DNA of 39,769 nucleotides from UQRS01 sp050946935 (lineage in GTDB: Bacteria > Bacillota > Clostridia > Oscillospirales > Acutalibacteraceae): NCBI GenBank assembly GCA_050946935.1, contig JBMNVR010000019.1, positions 1-39,769 of the forward strand, in the 5' to 3' direction. Shown one piece after another: positions 1 through 7,471 of the stretch; position 1 is the first letter of the stretch, and every line of letters starts with the position of its first letter. Position numbers and translations under genes: made by a program. Under the pieces are notes generated by a model, which made no database searches, was not told where the DNA came from, and worked only from the letters and a program-made list of their open reading frames with translations.

Positions 1-341
1 CTCTGCTCAGCTTGCCATCAGACAAAGGCAATACAATAACTTCCCTATGAGACCGCTCAACTGGCTCTCTCCTTTGCAGGCTTTATCTCTTTTCCCTTCT
101 TTGTAACTTATCATTGACAAACCTACATTGGGGAAAGATTCAAAAAGGAATGAGACATCAATAAAATGAACAAGAAACAGGTCGTCAAAAGTTTTTTGAT
201 CGTTGCCCGTGTATGGGTGAATTGGATGAAAAGCCTGTATTATTGAAATGCAAAACAAAAGCGAAAATCTATGGCAAGCAATACGGATATAAACGGATAC
301 AAAATAAAATTTGCAAAGCAAACCCGCCGCATCCACTCACC
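1..341. other. AT-rich stretch without a convincing gene
   Basis: This stretch lies downstream of the transpeptidase gene (which ends at 342 on the minus strand) and runs to the window edge. It is visibly richer in A and T than the PBP gene beside it. A 109-codon minus-strand reading frame (7-336) is open, but it has no clear ribosome binding site and I recognise nothing in it. I see no convincing hairpin terminator for the PBP operon here. It could be the edge of another gene or a decayed insertion; I make no call. Confidence 0.3.
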
Positions 342-1943
342 CTACCGCCCAAGCTCGGTAATTCCCTCCGCAATTTCCTTGAACACCGGCGCGCAGTCCG
401 CCGAACCGGAGGCGCCGTTTTCTTTCAGCACCACCACCGTGTACGCCGGCTCCTCGGCCGGAAAAAAACCGGCGAACCACGCCTGATCGACCGCCTGACC
501 TCCGTTGCTCCACCCGCTCTCGGCCGTGGCGGTCTTTCCGGCGGCCGTGGTATTATCCGGCTGTGCGGAGGCTCCGGTGCCCTCCTCCACCGTCGCGCGC
601 AGAAAACCGCAAACCTTCTCCGCCACGGCGGCGGTGCAGACGCGGTAACTCTCCGCCCCGTCATAGCCGACAAAATTCCCACCGGCGATCACGCCCCGGA
701 TCACCCGCGGAAGATTGGCGACCCCGCCGTTTGCCAGCGCACTGTAAATTCCGGCAATGTGCAGCGGCGTCAGCATCAGGTCTCCCTGCCCGATGGCGAG
801 ATTGGCCGCCGCCGCGGGAGAGGACAGATCCTCCGCTGACGGCAGGGTCCCGGCGTCGCTGACCACGCTGCCGCTGAGCATGATCGGGCTGTCCAGCCCG
901 CATTTTTTGCACAGGTCGAGCAGAGATTGTGGATTACCCAAGGTTGACAAGGTGTAGAAAAAACAGTTGCAGGACTGGGCCACCGCCTCCCGAAAGCCGA
1001 CCGTTCCGTGACCGTCGGCCTTATGACAGGCAAAGGCGTGCCCTCCGATCGTCAGGCTTCCGGTGCAATCGACCGTCAGATTCTCATCCACGCCGCCCAT
1101 CAGCGCGGCGGCGGCCACCAACGGTTTGAAAACCGAACCCACGTTATACGCCGTCAGCACCCGGTTGAGAAATGGCGCATCTGCATCGTCAAGACTTGCA
1201 GCCACATCGGTCTGCAAAAAATCCGGCCGGCTGACCATGCTGACCACCTCTCCGGTGGAGACCCGCATAACCACCACAGCACCCGATTCGATTTTTTCGG
1301 CCGCCGTTTCACAGATCTGCTGAATTTCCCGATCAATGGTCAGTACCACCCCGTCGGTAAAGGCGGAGGCCAAAACAACTTCCGGCGTAACGCCCGGCAG
1401 GATGTCTCCGATTGCGCTGACCGCATAGCGTACCTTGTTGCTCTCCCCACGATACAACAGCGCGTCAAAGTCTTTCTCGATGCCGGAGGCACCGTGTCCC
1501 TCTCCGTCAAGATACCCGATCAGATGCGCTGCAAGGCCGCTGTACCGCACCGGCAGCAGAACCGATGTAAGACCCGCGCCGGCCAACGGCCCGGCCGACG
1601 TCACAACGGCCGGGCGCCCCTCCTCCAGCCGGGAGAGGGCGGTTTCGGCCGTCGCCTCATCCAGTGCCGCCGAAAGCGAAACCGCCGCCTGCTCAGTCGG
1701 GGCGGCGGCAATGTAATACTGCTCTGTGCTGCCGGTCAGAGGCAGAAAGCGCGCGTCATAGATATTGCCCCGCGTCTCATTCAACTCGACCGAGAGGCTG
1801 GCGCTCTCCCTGGCGGCGGCGGCCGCGTCGGCCGGCAGCATCAAAAATGCCAGCCGCGCGCCGCATACCGCGAACAAAACCAAAACACAAACCAGCGAAA
1901 AGCTCAGCCGGCCGACCCGCAGACTCCGTTCCCGCTGCATCAC
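342..1943 (-). CDS. Penicillin-binding protein, monofunctional transpeptidase (FtsI/SpoVD-like)
   Basis: Predicted class B PBP that cross-links peptidoglycan outside the membrane. The product has a basic N-terminus, one membrane anchor (about residues 11-36), a short dimerisation-type region and a transpeptidase domain. The active-site SxxK is SVFK at 270-273, with serine as acyl acceptor, and the second motif is SCN at 324-326. The third motif reads KTA at 470-472 (AGKTATAES), where most family members have KTG. At 533 residues it is shorter than typical FtsI and lacks PASTA domains. Start: a GTG at 1943 overlaps the upstream stop as GTGA, and an ATG at 1940 directly follows; either is possible. 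It is translationally coupled to the small gene upstream. Whether it serves division, elongation or sporulation cannot be told from sequence. Confidence 0.88.
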   Translation of the reverse strand: MMQRERSLRVGRLSFSLVCVLVLFAVCGARLAFLMLPADAAAAARESASLSVELNETRGNIYDARFLPLTGSTEQYYIAAAPTEQAAVSLSAALDEATAETALSRLEEGRPAVVTSAGPLAGAGLTSVLLPVRYSGLAAHLIGYLDGEGHGASGIEKDFDALLYRGESNKVRYAVSAIGDILPGVTPEVVLASAFTDGVVLTIDREIQQICETAAEKIESGAVVVMRVSTGEVVSMVSRPDFLQTDVAASLDDADAPFLNRVLTAYNVGSVFKPLVAAAALMGGVDENLTVDCTGSLTIGGHAFACHKADGHGTVGFREAVAQSCNCFFYTLSTLGNPQSLLDLCKKCGLDSPIMLSGSVVSDAGTLPSAEDLSSPAAAANLAIGQGDLMLTPLHIAGIYSALANGGVANLPRVIRGVIAGGNFVGYDGAESYRVCTAAVAEKVCGFLRATVEEGTGASAQPDNTTAAGKTATAESGWSNGGQAVDQAWFAGFFPAEEPAYTVVVLKENGASGSADCAPVFKEIAEGITELGR

Positions 1944-2371
1944 AGATAGACCCCCAGCGCCTCGACAAATTCTTCCTCCACACGGAGGAGCTTTTCCGCC
2001 ACTTCCCGCACCCGTTCATCCTCTCCGGCCCATTTATTCAGATATCCTTTGATTTTTTTGATTCCCATGTTGGTTCCGTCGATCAGCAGATCGGCAATCT
2101 TCCGGTCGGTGTTTTCAACCATCAGTTTCATGCCGACGCTCATTACGACGCTGCTGTGCTCCATCAGATTCGGTTCCTTCGCCTCCTCCCCCACTTCGGA
2201 CAAAAGCTCATGCAGCCGCTCTCCCAGCGACTCGTGAGAGGCAATGGTTTTTTCAATCAACGCTTTCAGATCGTCGGATTTCGTGTCGTCCAACACGCGG
2301 CGCAGGGTATCCAGCGCCATTTTCGAACCGAGGTTGCACTCCCGCAGCAGTTTAATTTCCTTTTCAGTCAT
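1940..2371 (-). CDS. Small all-helical protein of unknown function, ferritin-like/four-helix type
   Basis: A 143-residue protein starting MTEKEIKLL. The chosen ATG (2371) has an AAGGAGA ribosome binding site (2381-2387) at good spacing; a longer upstream reading frame exists but lacks this site. The sequence is rich in charged heptad-like helices with no cysteines, no signal peptide and no membrane segment. The pattern (LLRECNLGSKMAL, SHESLGERLHELL) resembles cytoplasmic ferritin-like four-helix bundles of the DUF2383 type, but I see no complete set of metal ligands and do not assign a function. Its stop codon overlaps the start of the downstream PBP, so the two are probably co-translated. 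Its family membership is a guess; that it is a real gene is well supported. Confidence 0.75.
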   Translation of the reverse strand: MTEKEIKLLRECNLGSKMALDTLRRVLDDTKSDDLKALIEKTIASHESLGERLHELLSEVGEEAKEPNLMEHSSVVMSVGMKLMVENTDRKIADLLIDGTNMGIKKIKGYLNKWAGEDERVREVAEKLLRVEEEFVEALGVYL

Positions 2372-2452
2372 AGATACACATCTCCTTTGTTTTTCCTTTA
2401 TAGTATGTCCGAAGTCCGTGCGCACCCTGTACAAAAGAGGCGACAAACAGAA

Positions 2453-2486
2453 AAAACGTCCCCTGGTAAAATCGACCAGGGGGCGG
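2453..2486 (-). terminator. Intrinsic terminator after the 107-aa membrane protein gene
   Basis: Read on the minus strand, CCCCCTGG and CCAGGGG form a stem around a TCGATTTTA loop and are followed after two bases by a run of six T. It lies between the 107-aa gene (stop at 2519) and the next minus-strand gene (start 2371). Confidence 0.7.
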
Positions 2487-2518
2487 CAAAGACAGGCTGT
2501 TGCACACTCGCCTTTCTG

Positions 2519-2842
2519 TCAGCTTTCCAGATCCTCAATAATTTTGATCAGCTCTTCCTCGGTATACACCTCGATCCCGACCGACAGAAGTTCCCGGTCG
2601 TGCCGCGGCAGAGAGTCGGCGCGCAGCCCTTCAATATAATAGGCCGGCTCGGCCGCCTCTCCTTTAAAAACACCGACCGCGTTATCGACCGATCGAACCG
2701 TGTACAGCGAACCGGCAACCGGCCGCCCCTGTTCAAGCCCTCCTGCCGCCGCGGTCAACACAAGCGCCAGCGCACAAAAAGCCAGCAATACCAAAACGGA
2801 AAAGGCGATGATAAACCCCTTTTTAGCCGGTAACAACTGCAT
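2519..2842 (-). CDS. Small single-pass membrane protein, BofC-C-like
   Basis: A 107-residue protein with one N-terminal membrane segment (about residues 8-30) and a small extracytoplasmic domain. The domain pattern is YTVRSVDNAVGVF, then YYIEGLRADSLPRHDRELL, then VYTEEELIKIIEDLES. This 'phenotype' (VAVF strand, LP..DRELL.xGI, then a helix ending near the C-terminus) resembles the small BofC C-terminal-type domain common in Clostridia; that is family recollection, not proven here. Start: the ATG at 2842 has AAGGTGG (2852-2858) upstream; a GTG 12 bases earlier overlaps that site and is unlikely. It is divergent from the class A PBP gene and ends at a terminator, so it is probably monocistronic. 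Confidence 0.7.
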   Translation of the reverse strand: MQLLPAKKGFIIAFSVLVLLAFCALALVLTAAAGGLEQGRPVAGSLYTVRSVDNAVGVFKGEAAEPAYYIEGLRADSLPRHDRELLSVGIEVYTEEELIKIIEDLES

Positions 2843-2897
2843 AAAGCCGCCCACCTTTTACTGATTTTTGTGGATAGTATCCCCTTTAAAGCGCCGC

Positions 2898-2903
2898 ATT
2901 ATA
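2898..2903 (-). promoter_or_regulatory. Candidate -10 box for the 107-aa membrane protein gene
   Basis: TATAAT on the minus strand, about 55 bases upstream of the ATG at 2842. No good -35 at 16-18 bases is seen. Confidence 0.4.
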
Positions 2904-2974
2904 CGGTATTCACAAAGCCGCAAGGAATTTTTTTCAAAAAATGACCAAATTGTAACGACTTTTTAGGATTTCTA

Positions 2975-2983
2975 TGTTATAAT
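2975..2983 (+). promoter_or_regulatory. Extended -10 promoter of the class A PBP gene
   Basis: TGTTATAAT, a perfect -10 preceded by the TGn extension, lies about 110 bases upstream of the PBP start. The -35 region is weak, as is common for extended -10 promoters. Confidence 0.55.
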
Positions 2984-3094
2984 AATGGCGTGTTCGCCCG
3001 ATTTTCGTGTGAATAACCGCGTAGGAGCGCCGGCCTAATCGCCGTGTCCCTCGCCGGATTTTTTCGATAGGCTTGAAAGGAGATGGTGCATCAG

Positions 3095-5635
3095 ATGAGC
3101 AATCGACGGCATGATTCGGATGATTATGAAGCTCAGTTTCCAAGCCGGAACGAAATGGATGCGCAGTCTTTTGACCTCAACAGCTTTGCCAGCCGCGGTC
3201 GGCAGGAAGCGGGGCGGAAGTCTGCGAACGGAGGCGGAAATGGCAAAAAAAATTCTGCCCCCGATAAACAAAGAGGCAGCGGCTCCGTCCGCGGCACAGA
3301 GTCGCGGCACGGCTCCGCCCCGCGACGCAGCCGTGGCAAAAAGCCGAAAAAAAAGCGCGGTCCCGCGGCCAAGGTTGGCCGGATCATCCTCTCGATCTTT
3401 TTGATTTTTGTCATCACCGGCTGCTTGATTGTCGGTACGTTTGCAGTTTATGTCTTTGGCTTTGTGGATGACACGCTGGATGACGATCTCAACGAACTCA
3501 AGATGGACTTCACTACGACCCTGTATGTGAAAAGCGGCGACACGGGCGAGTATGTGGAATATCAGCGGCTGCACGGGGAACAAAACCGAATCTGGATCAG
3601 CATCGATCAAATGCCGGAGGATCTGATCAACGCCTACATCGCGATCGAGGATAAGCGTTTTCTCTCCCACAACGGCGTCGACTGGAAACGGACAATCTCC
3701 GCGTTCGCGAACATGTTTCTCGACCTCTACTCGTCGAACCAGGGCGGATCCACCATCACCCAGCAGTTGGTCAAGAATCTGACCGGCGACAACGACCAGC
3801 GGCCGATGCGTAAAATTCGGGAAATCATGCGCGCCCGCTATGTCGAGAACAATTACACAAAGGAAACGATTATCGAATGCTACCTCAACACCATCGCGCT
3901 GGCCAACGGCATCTACGGGGTAGAGGTTGCTTCCAACTACTATTTCGGCAAAAGCGCATCAGAGCTTGACGTGGCCGAGTGTGCCACCCTCGCCGCCATG
4001 GCGAAGGAGCCGGAGCGCTATCGCCCGGACGAAAATCCGGAGGATAACAAGGAACGCCGTCTGACCGTGCTGTTCGAAATGTACGATCAGGGTCTGATCA
4101 CTGCTGAGGAGTATGAGGCGGCCAAGAATGAAGAGGTCGTCATCACCGCCTCGCGAGAGAGCCTGAACGAAACCGAGTCGAACACCTATTTTGTCGACAC
4201 GGTCATCGACAACGTGATCCACGATCTGATGGATACCTATGGATATGATCAGGCCTATGCCTCCAACCGCTTCTACAACGGTGGATATAAAATCTACTGC
4301 ACGCTGGATCCGGATATCCAGTCGGTGCTGGATACGGTCTACACCACGGACAGCAACTTTGCCAAGCTGACGAACAAGAAAAACCCGGACGAGACGGTTC
4401 AGTCCGCCATGACCGTCATGGATTACGAGGGGCACATCGTCGGCATCGTCGGCGGCCGCGGGCAAAAGACCGGCGTACGCGAGCTCAACCGCGCCTACAA
4501 TGTGGCAAGGCAGCCCGGCTCCACCATGAAGCCGATCGCTGTTTACGCTCCTGCGCTTGAATCCAACCTGATTACCTACAGTTCGAAGGTCACCGATCAG
4601 CCGATTCAGACGACGATCGGCGGCAGACTTCAAAGCTGGCCGAAAAACTCTTATTCCGGGTACATCGGCACAACCAACGTCAAAACCGCGCTGGAACGGT
4701 CAATCAACACCGTGCCGGTTCGGATTTTACAGGACCTGACGCTGGAGGCTTCTTTCGAATTCCTGACATCCAAAATGGGCATCACAACCCTGGATGAAGT
4801 CAACGATCTTAATCTGGGTTCGCTGGCGCTGGGCGGCAGCTACAAGGGAATCACCCCGACCGAGCTGACAGCTGCCTTCGCAACCTTCGGCAATCTGGGA
4901 AAATATTACAAGCCCACCACCTATACCAAAATCACCGACCAATATGATGAAGTGGTGCTGGAGCCTTCCAAGCCCACCGTCGCCATCGGTGAGGACACCG
5001 CCAACATCATGAATAAGCTGCTGCAAAACGTTATCTACGGCGGCAGCGGCACCGGTACGGCCGCTCAGTTCGGCAGCCTGCCGCTGTACGGGAAAACAGG
5101 TACCACCTCTGACAACAACGACCGTTGGTTTGTCGGCGGCTCACCCTACTACATCGCCGCGTGCTGGTATGGATTTGATACGCCCTACACGCTGAATGTC
5201 AGCGGCAACCCGGCTCTGACCGTCTGGAAAAAGGTCATGAGCCAGATCAACACCGGATTGGAATACAAGGATTTTCCGCAAAGCAACGCGGTCGTATACG
5301 GCCGTTACTGCACGGCAAGCGGCATGGCCGCTACCGACAATTGCTCCTCCACCGCTTACGGCTGGTTTAAGGCGAGCTACCGCCCGGCCTGCACCACCCA
5401 CGGCGGGAAACTGCTGGATGCGGCGAGCAGTAAGCCGAGCGGAGTAAATTCTTCCTATTCCGGCGGCGATACCCAAACAACCAGCCGGACGAGCAGTCAC
5501 ACCTCCTCCGCAACGAGCGAAGTTTCTTCCGCTTCCTCCGCGGCTGTTTCAAGCGAGACGAGCTCCTCCGGCGACGAATCGGCGCCCAACACCTCGGAGC
5601 CGGATACCACCTCTCTGCCGGAGGATCTGGACTAA
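3095..5635 (+). CDS. Class A penicillin-binding protein (PBP1A-type, bifunctional)
   Basis: Bifunctional cell-wall synthase that polymerises lipid II by its GT51 domain and cross-links the glycan by its transpeptidase domain. The first ~95 residues are polar and basic (cytoplasmic, RRSRGKKPKKKRGP), then comes a membrane helix near residues 100-130. The GT51 domain has the catalytic-glutamate motif EDKRFLSHNGVDW and the GGSTITQQLVKNL motif. The transpeptidase domain has STMK, SIN and KTGT in order. The last ~60 residues are a Ser/Thr-rich tail (SSATSEVSSASS) ending in acidic residues, probably an extracellular linker. Start: ATG 3095 with AAAGGAG at 3076-3082; an in-frame ATG at 3083 abuts that site and is unlikely. 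A bidirectional terminator follows the gene. Confidence 0.95.
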   Translation: MSNRRHDSDDYEAQFPSRNEMDAQSFDLNSFASRGRQEAGRKSANGGGNGKKNSAPDKQRGSGSVRGTESRHGSAPRRSRGKKPKKKRGPAAKVGRIILSIFLIFVITGCLIVGTFAVYVFGFVDDTLDDDLNELKMDFTTTLYVKSGDTGEYVEYQRLHGEQNRIWISIDQMPEDLINAYIAIEDKRFLSHNGVDWKRTISAFANMFLDLYSSNQGGSTITQQLVKNLTGDNDQRPMRKIREIMRARYVENNYTKETIIECYLNTIALANGIYGVEVASNYYFGKSASELDVAECATLAAMAKEPERYRPDENPEDNKERRLTVLFEMYDQGLITAEEYEAAKNEEVVITASRESLNETESNTYFVDTVIDNVIHDLMDTYGYDQAYASNRFYNGGYKIYCTLDPDIQSVLDTVYTTDSNFAKLTNKKNPDETVQSAMTVMDYEGHIVGIVGGRGQKTGVRELNRAYNVARQPGSTMKPIAVYAPALESNLITYSSKVTDQPIQTTIGGRLQSWPKNSYSGYIGTTNVKTALERSINTVPVRILQDLTLEASFEFLTSKMGITTLDEVNDLNLGSLALGGSYKGITPTELTAAFATFGNLGKYYKPTTYTKITDQYDEVVLEPSKPTVAIGEDTANIMNKLLQNVIYGGSGTGTAAQFGSLPLYGKTGTTSDNNDRWFVGGSPYYIAACWYGFDTPYTLNVSGNPALTVWKKVMSQINTGLEYKDFPQSNAVVYGRYCTASGMAATDNCSSTAYGWFKASYRPACTTHGGKLLDAASSKPSGVNSSYSGGDTQTTSRTSSHTSSATSEVSSASSAAVSSETSSSGDESAPNTSEPDTTSLPEDLD

Positions 5636-5666
5636 TCTTTCGCGCAAGACCGCATTCTCATACCAT

Positions 5667-5708
5667 AAACCACCCCGTTCTTTCTGCAACGAAAGGACGG
5701 GGTGGTTT
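5667..5708. terminator. Bidirectional intrinsic terminator after the class A PBP gene
   Basis: An 18-bp stem (AAACCACCCCGTTCTTTC against GAAAGGACGGGGTGGTTT, one G-T pair) with a TGCAAC loop. It is followed by T-rich sequence on the plus strand. Confidence 0.85.
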
Positions 5709-5803
5709 TATTGGATAGAGGCACCTCGCCAGGGCGGCGCCGGCACACAAAAAAGCCGGTCTCCCGGCGCAAAAGTTTGGTGAGATTTTTGCGCCCGGCC
5801 GTT

Positions 5804-5832
5804 TTGCAATCGGCGGCGCGAAGTAGTATAAT
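5804..5832 (+). promoter_or_regulatory. Promoter of the MATE gene
   Basis: TTGCAA (5804-5809), 17-base spacer, TATAAT (5827-5832). The gene start is about 80 bases downstream. Confidence 0.7.
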
Positions 5833-5843
5833 GATAATATCAT
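5831..5843. promoter_or_regulatory. Perfect palindrome at the MATE promoter, possible operator
   Basis: ATGATAATATCAT is a perfect 13-base palindrome beginning within the -10 box and covering the expected transcription start. Its position would suit a repressor. No regulator gene lies next to it. Confidence 0.45.
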
Positions 5844-5914
5844 ACGGTTTTCTGCGTTTTGAACCCGCACAGCCGCAGCCATTTTACAGAGAAAGTTCAG
5901 GTTTATCATACACT

Positions 5915-7324
5915 ATGACAAAAGATTTAACCATCGGGAATCCCGAACGGACGCTTTTGCGTTTTACGCTGCCCATGTTTGTCAGCGTTGCCTTTCAGCA
6001 GTTTTACAACATGGCCGACAGCCTGATCGCCGGCCGCTTTGCCGGGGAGGACGCGCTGGCGGCGGTGGGCGCCTCCTATCCGATTACGATGATTTTTATG
6101 GCGATCGCCGTCGGCTGCAACATCGGTTGCTCGGTCGTTATCTCCAATCTTTTTGGCGCCAAGCGAATGGACGAGATGAAAACGGCCATCTCCACCACTC
6201 TGATTTCCGCTTTCGTTTTATCAGGGATTTTGACCGTCGCCGGAGTTGTGCTGACCTCCCCCATGATGCGGATGATACAGACGCCGGCCAACATTTTTGC
6301 CGATGCGGCGCTCTATCTGCGCATTTATACCGGCGGTTTTCTGTTCCTATTTCTGTACAATGTATGCACCGGCGTGTTTCAGTCGTTGGGTGATTCTAAC
6401 ACGCCGCTCTGTTTTCTGATTGGTTCTTCTGTTTGCAACATTCTGCTTGACCTATTGTTCGTCGCCGTCTTTCACTGGGGCGTGGCCGGTGTGGCCTGGG
6501 CCACTTTTTTGGCGCAAGGTGCAGCTTGCCTACTGGCTTTTTTTACCCTGCTGAGGCGGATCACCAAAATTCAGGACAGCGGAAAGGCAAAGCGTTTTTC
6601 CCTGCCCATGCTCGGCCGAATCGGGAAAATGGCGATCCCCAGTATTTTGCAGCAGAGCTTCGTCTCGGTAGGCAACCTATTCATCCAAGGGATTATCAAC
6701 AGCTACGGCTCCTCGGTCATCGCAGGATATTCGGCAGCCATCAAACTCAACACCTTCGCCATTACCGCTTTCACCACCATGTCGAACGGTCTGTCCAGTT
6801 TCACCGCACAGAATATCGGCGCCAAAAAAAACGACCGCGTTTCCCGCGGGTATCGCGCCGGCAACCTGATGATTCTCTGCTTCGCGCTTCCCTTTTGCCT
6901 GCTCTTCGTTTTCGCCGGGCGCAGCATGGTCGGCCTCTTCATGACGTCGGAGAGCGAGACGGCCCTTTCGGTCGGCGTGGAATTTTTGCGAATCATCTCC
7001 CCCTTTTATTTTGCGGTGGGGATCAAGCTGATCGCGGACGGCGTGCTGCGCGGTGCGGGGAATGTGGTGCTCTTTATGATCTCAACCTTCTCGGATCTGA
7101 TCACACGGGTCGTGCTGGCGTTTGTTCTCTCAGCCTCTCTCGGCGTGGTTGGTATCTGGATCTCCTGGCCGGTCGGCTGGGTGCTGGCTTCCGCGCTGGC
7201 TGTCGGTTTCTATATTTACAGCGCCCGCGTTCGGCGGCGGAAAACCGGACTTCGTTACGACGCGGCGCACCAAGCCCCGGCCGCCGCGGATGATGAGGGT
7301 ACGCCGCGCCGTTTAGATTTCTGA
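5915..7324 (+). CDS. MATE family multidrug/Na+ antiporter
   Basis: Predicted 12-helix membrane transporter of the MATE (MatE, NorM/DinF-like) family that exports drugs or metabolites using an ion gradient. The typical family opening is present (TIGNPERTLLRFTLPMFVSVAF, split here as TIGNPERTLLRF and LPMFVSVAF), followed by FYNMADSLIAGRF and repeated hydrophobic helices over about 450 residues. The product is 469 residues if it starts at ATG 5915, a normal length. The open frame extends upstream to 5702, but that part crosses the promoter at 5804-5832. The ribosome binding site is weak (only scattered AGAGAAAG upstream). It converges on the secreted nuclease gene, with a shared terminator between. 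The substrate cannot be predicted. Confidence 0.9.
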   Translation: MTKDLTIGNPERTLLRFTLPMFVSVAFQQFYNMADSLIAGRFAGEDALAAVGASYPITMIFMAIAVGCNIGCSVVISNLFGAKRMDEMKTAISTTLISAFVLSGILTVAGVVLTSPMMRMIQTPANIFADAALYLRIYTGGFLFLFLYNVCTGVFQSLGDSNTPLCFLIGSSVCNILLDLLFVAVFHWGVAGVAWATFLAQGAACLLAFFTLLRRITKIQDSGKAKRFSLPMLGRIGKMAIPSILQQSFVSVGNLFIQGIINSYGSSVIAGYSAAIKLNTFAITAFTTMSNGLSSFTAQNIGAKKNDRVSRGYRAGNLMILCFALPFCLLFVFAGRSMVGLFMTSESETALSVGVEFLRIISPFYFAVGIKLIADGVLRGAGNVVLFMISTFSDLITRVVLAFVLSASLGVVGIWISWPVGWVLASALAVGFYIYSARVRRRKTGLRYDAAHQAPAAADDEGTPRRLDF

Positions 7325-7385
7325 CCGCAAAGCAAAACAGGCGATACCGTATGGTAGGTCTTCTGCACAATTTGGATTTTCATGC

Positions 7386-7421
7386 AAAAGCAGGAACGGA
7401 ATATCTCCCGTTCCTGCTTTT
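7386..7421. terminator. Bidirectional terminator between the MATE and nuclease genes
   Basis: AAAAGCAGGAACGG pairs with CCGTTCCTGCTTTT across a short loop. There are A and T runs on both sides, suitable for both convergent genes. Confidence 0.85.
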
Positions 7422-7471
7422 CTTGATGTCCTTCTGTCCCGGGTCGGAACGTTCCGCGTCCGGCAGCCGGT

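Noticed and set aside
213..839. 208-codon plus-strand frame and other long plus-strand frames over 342-1949
   Set aside because: They are shadows opposite the transpeptidase gene, which has all active-site motifs; the opposing products are Arg/Pro-rich.
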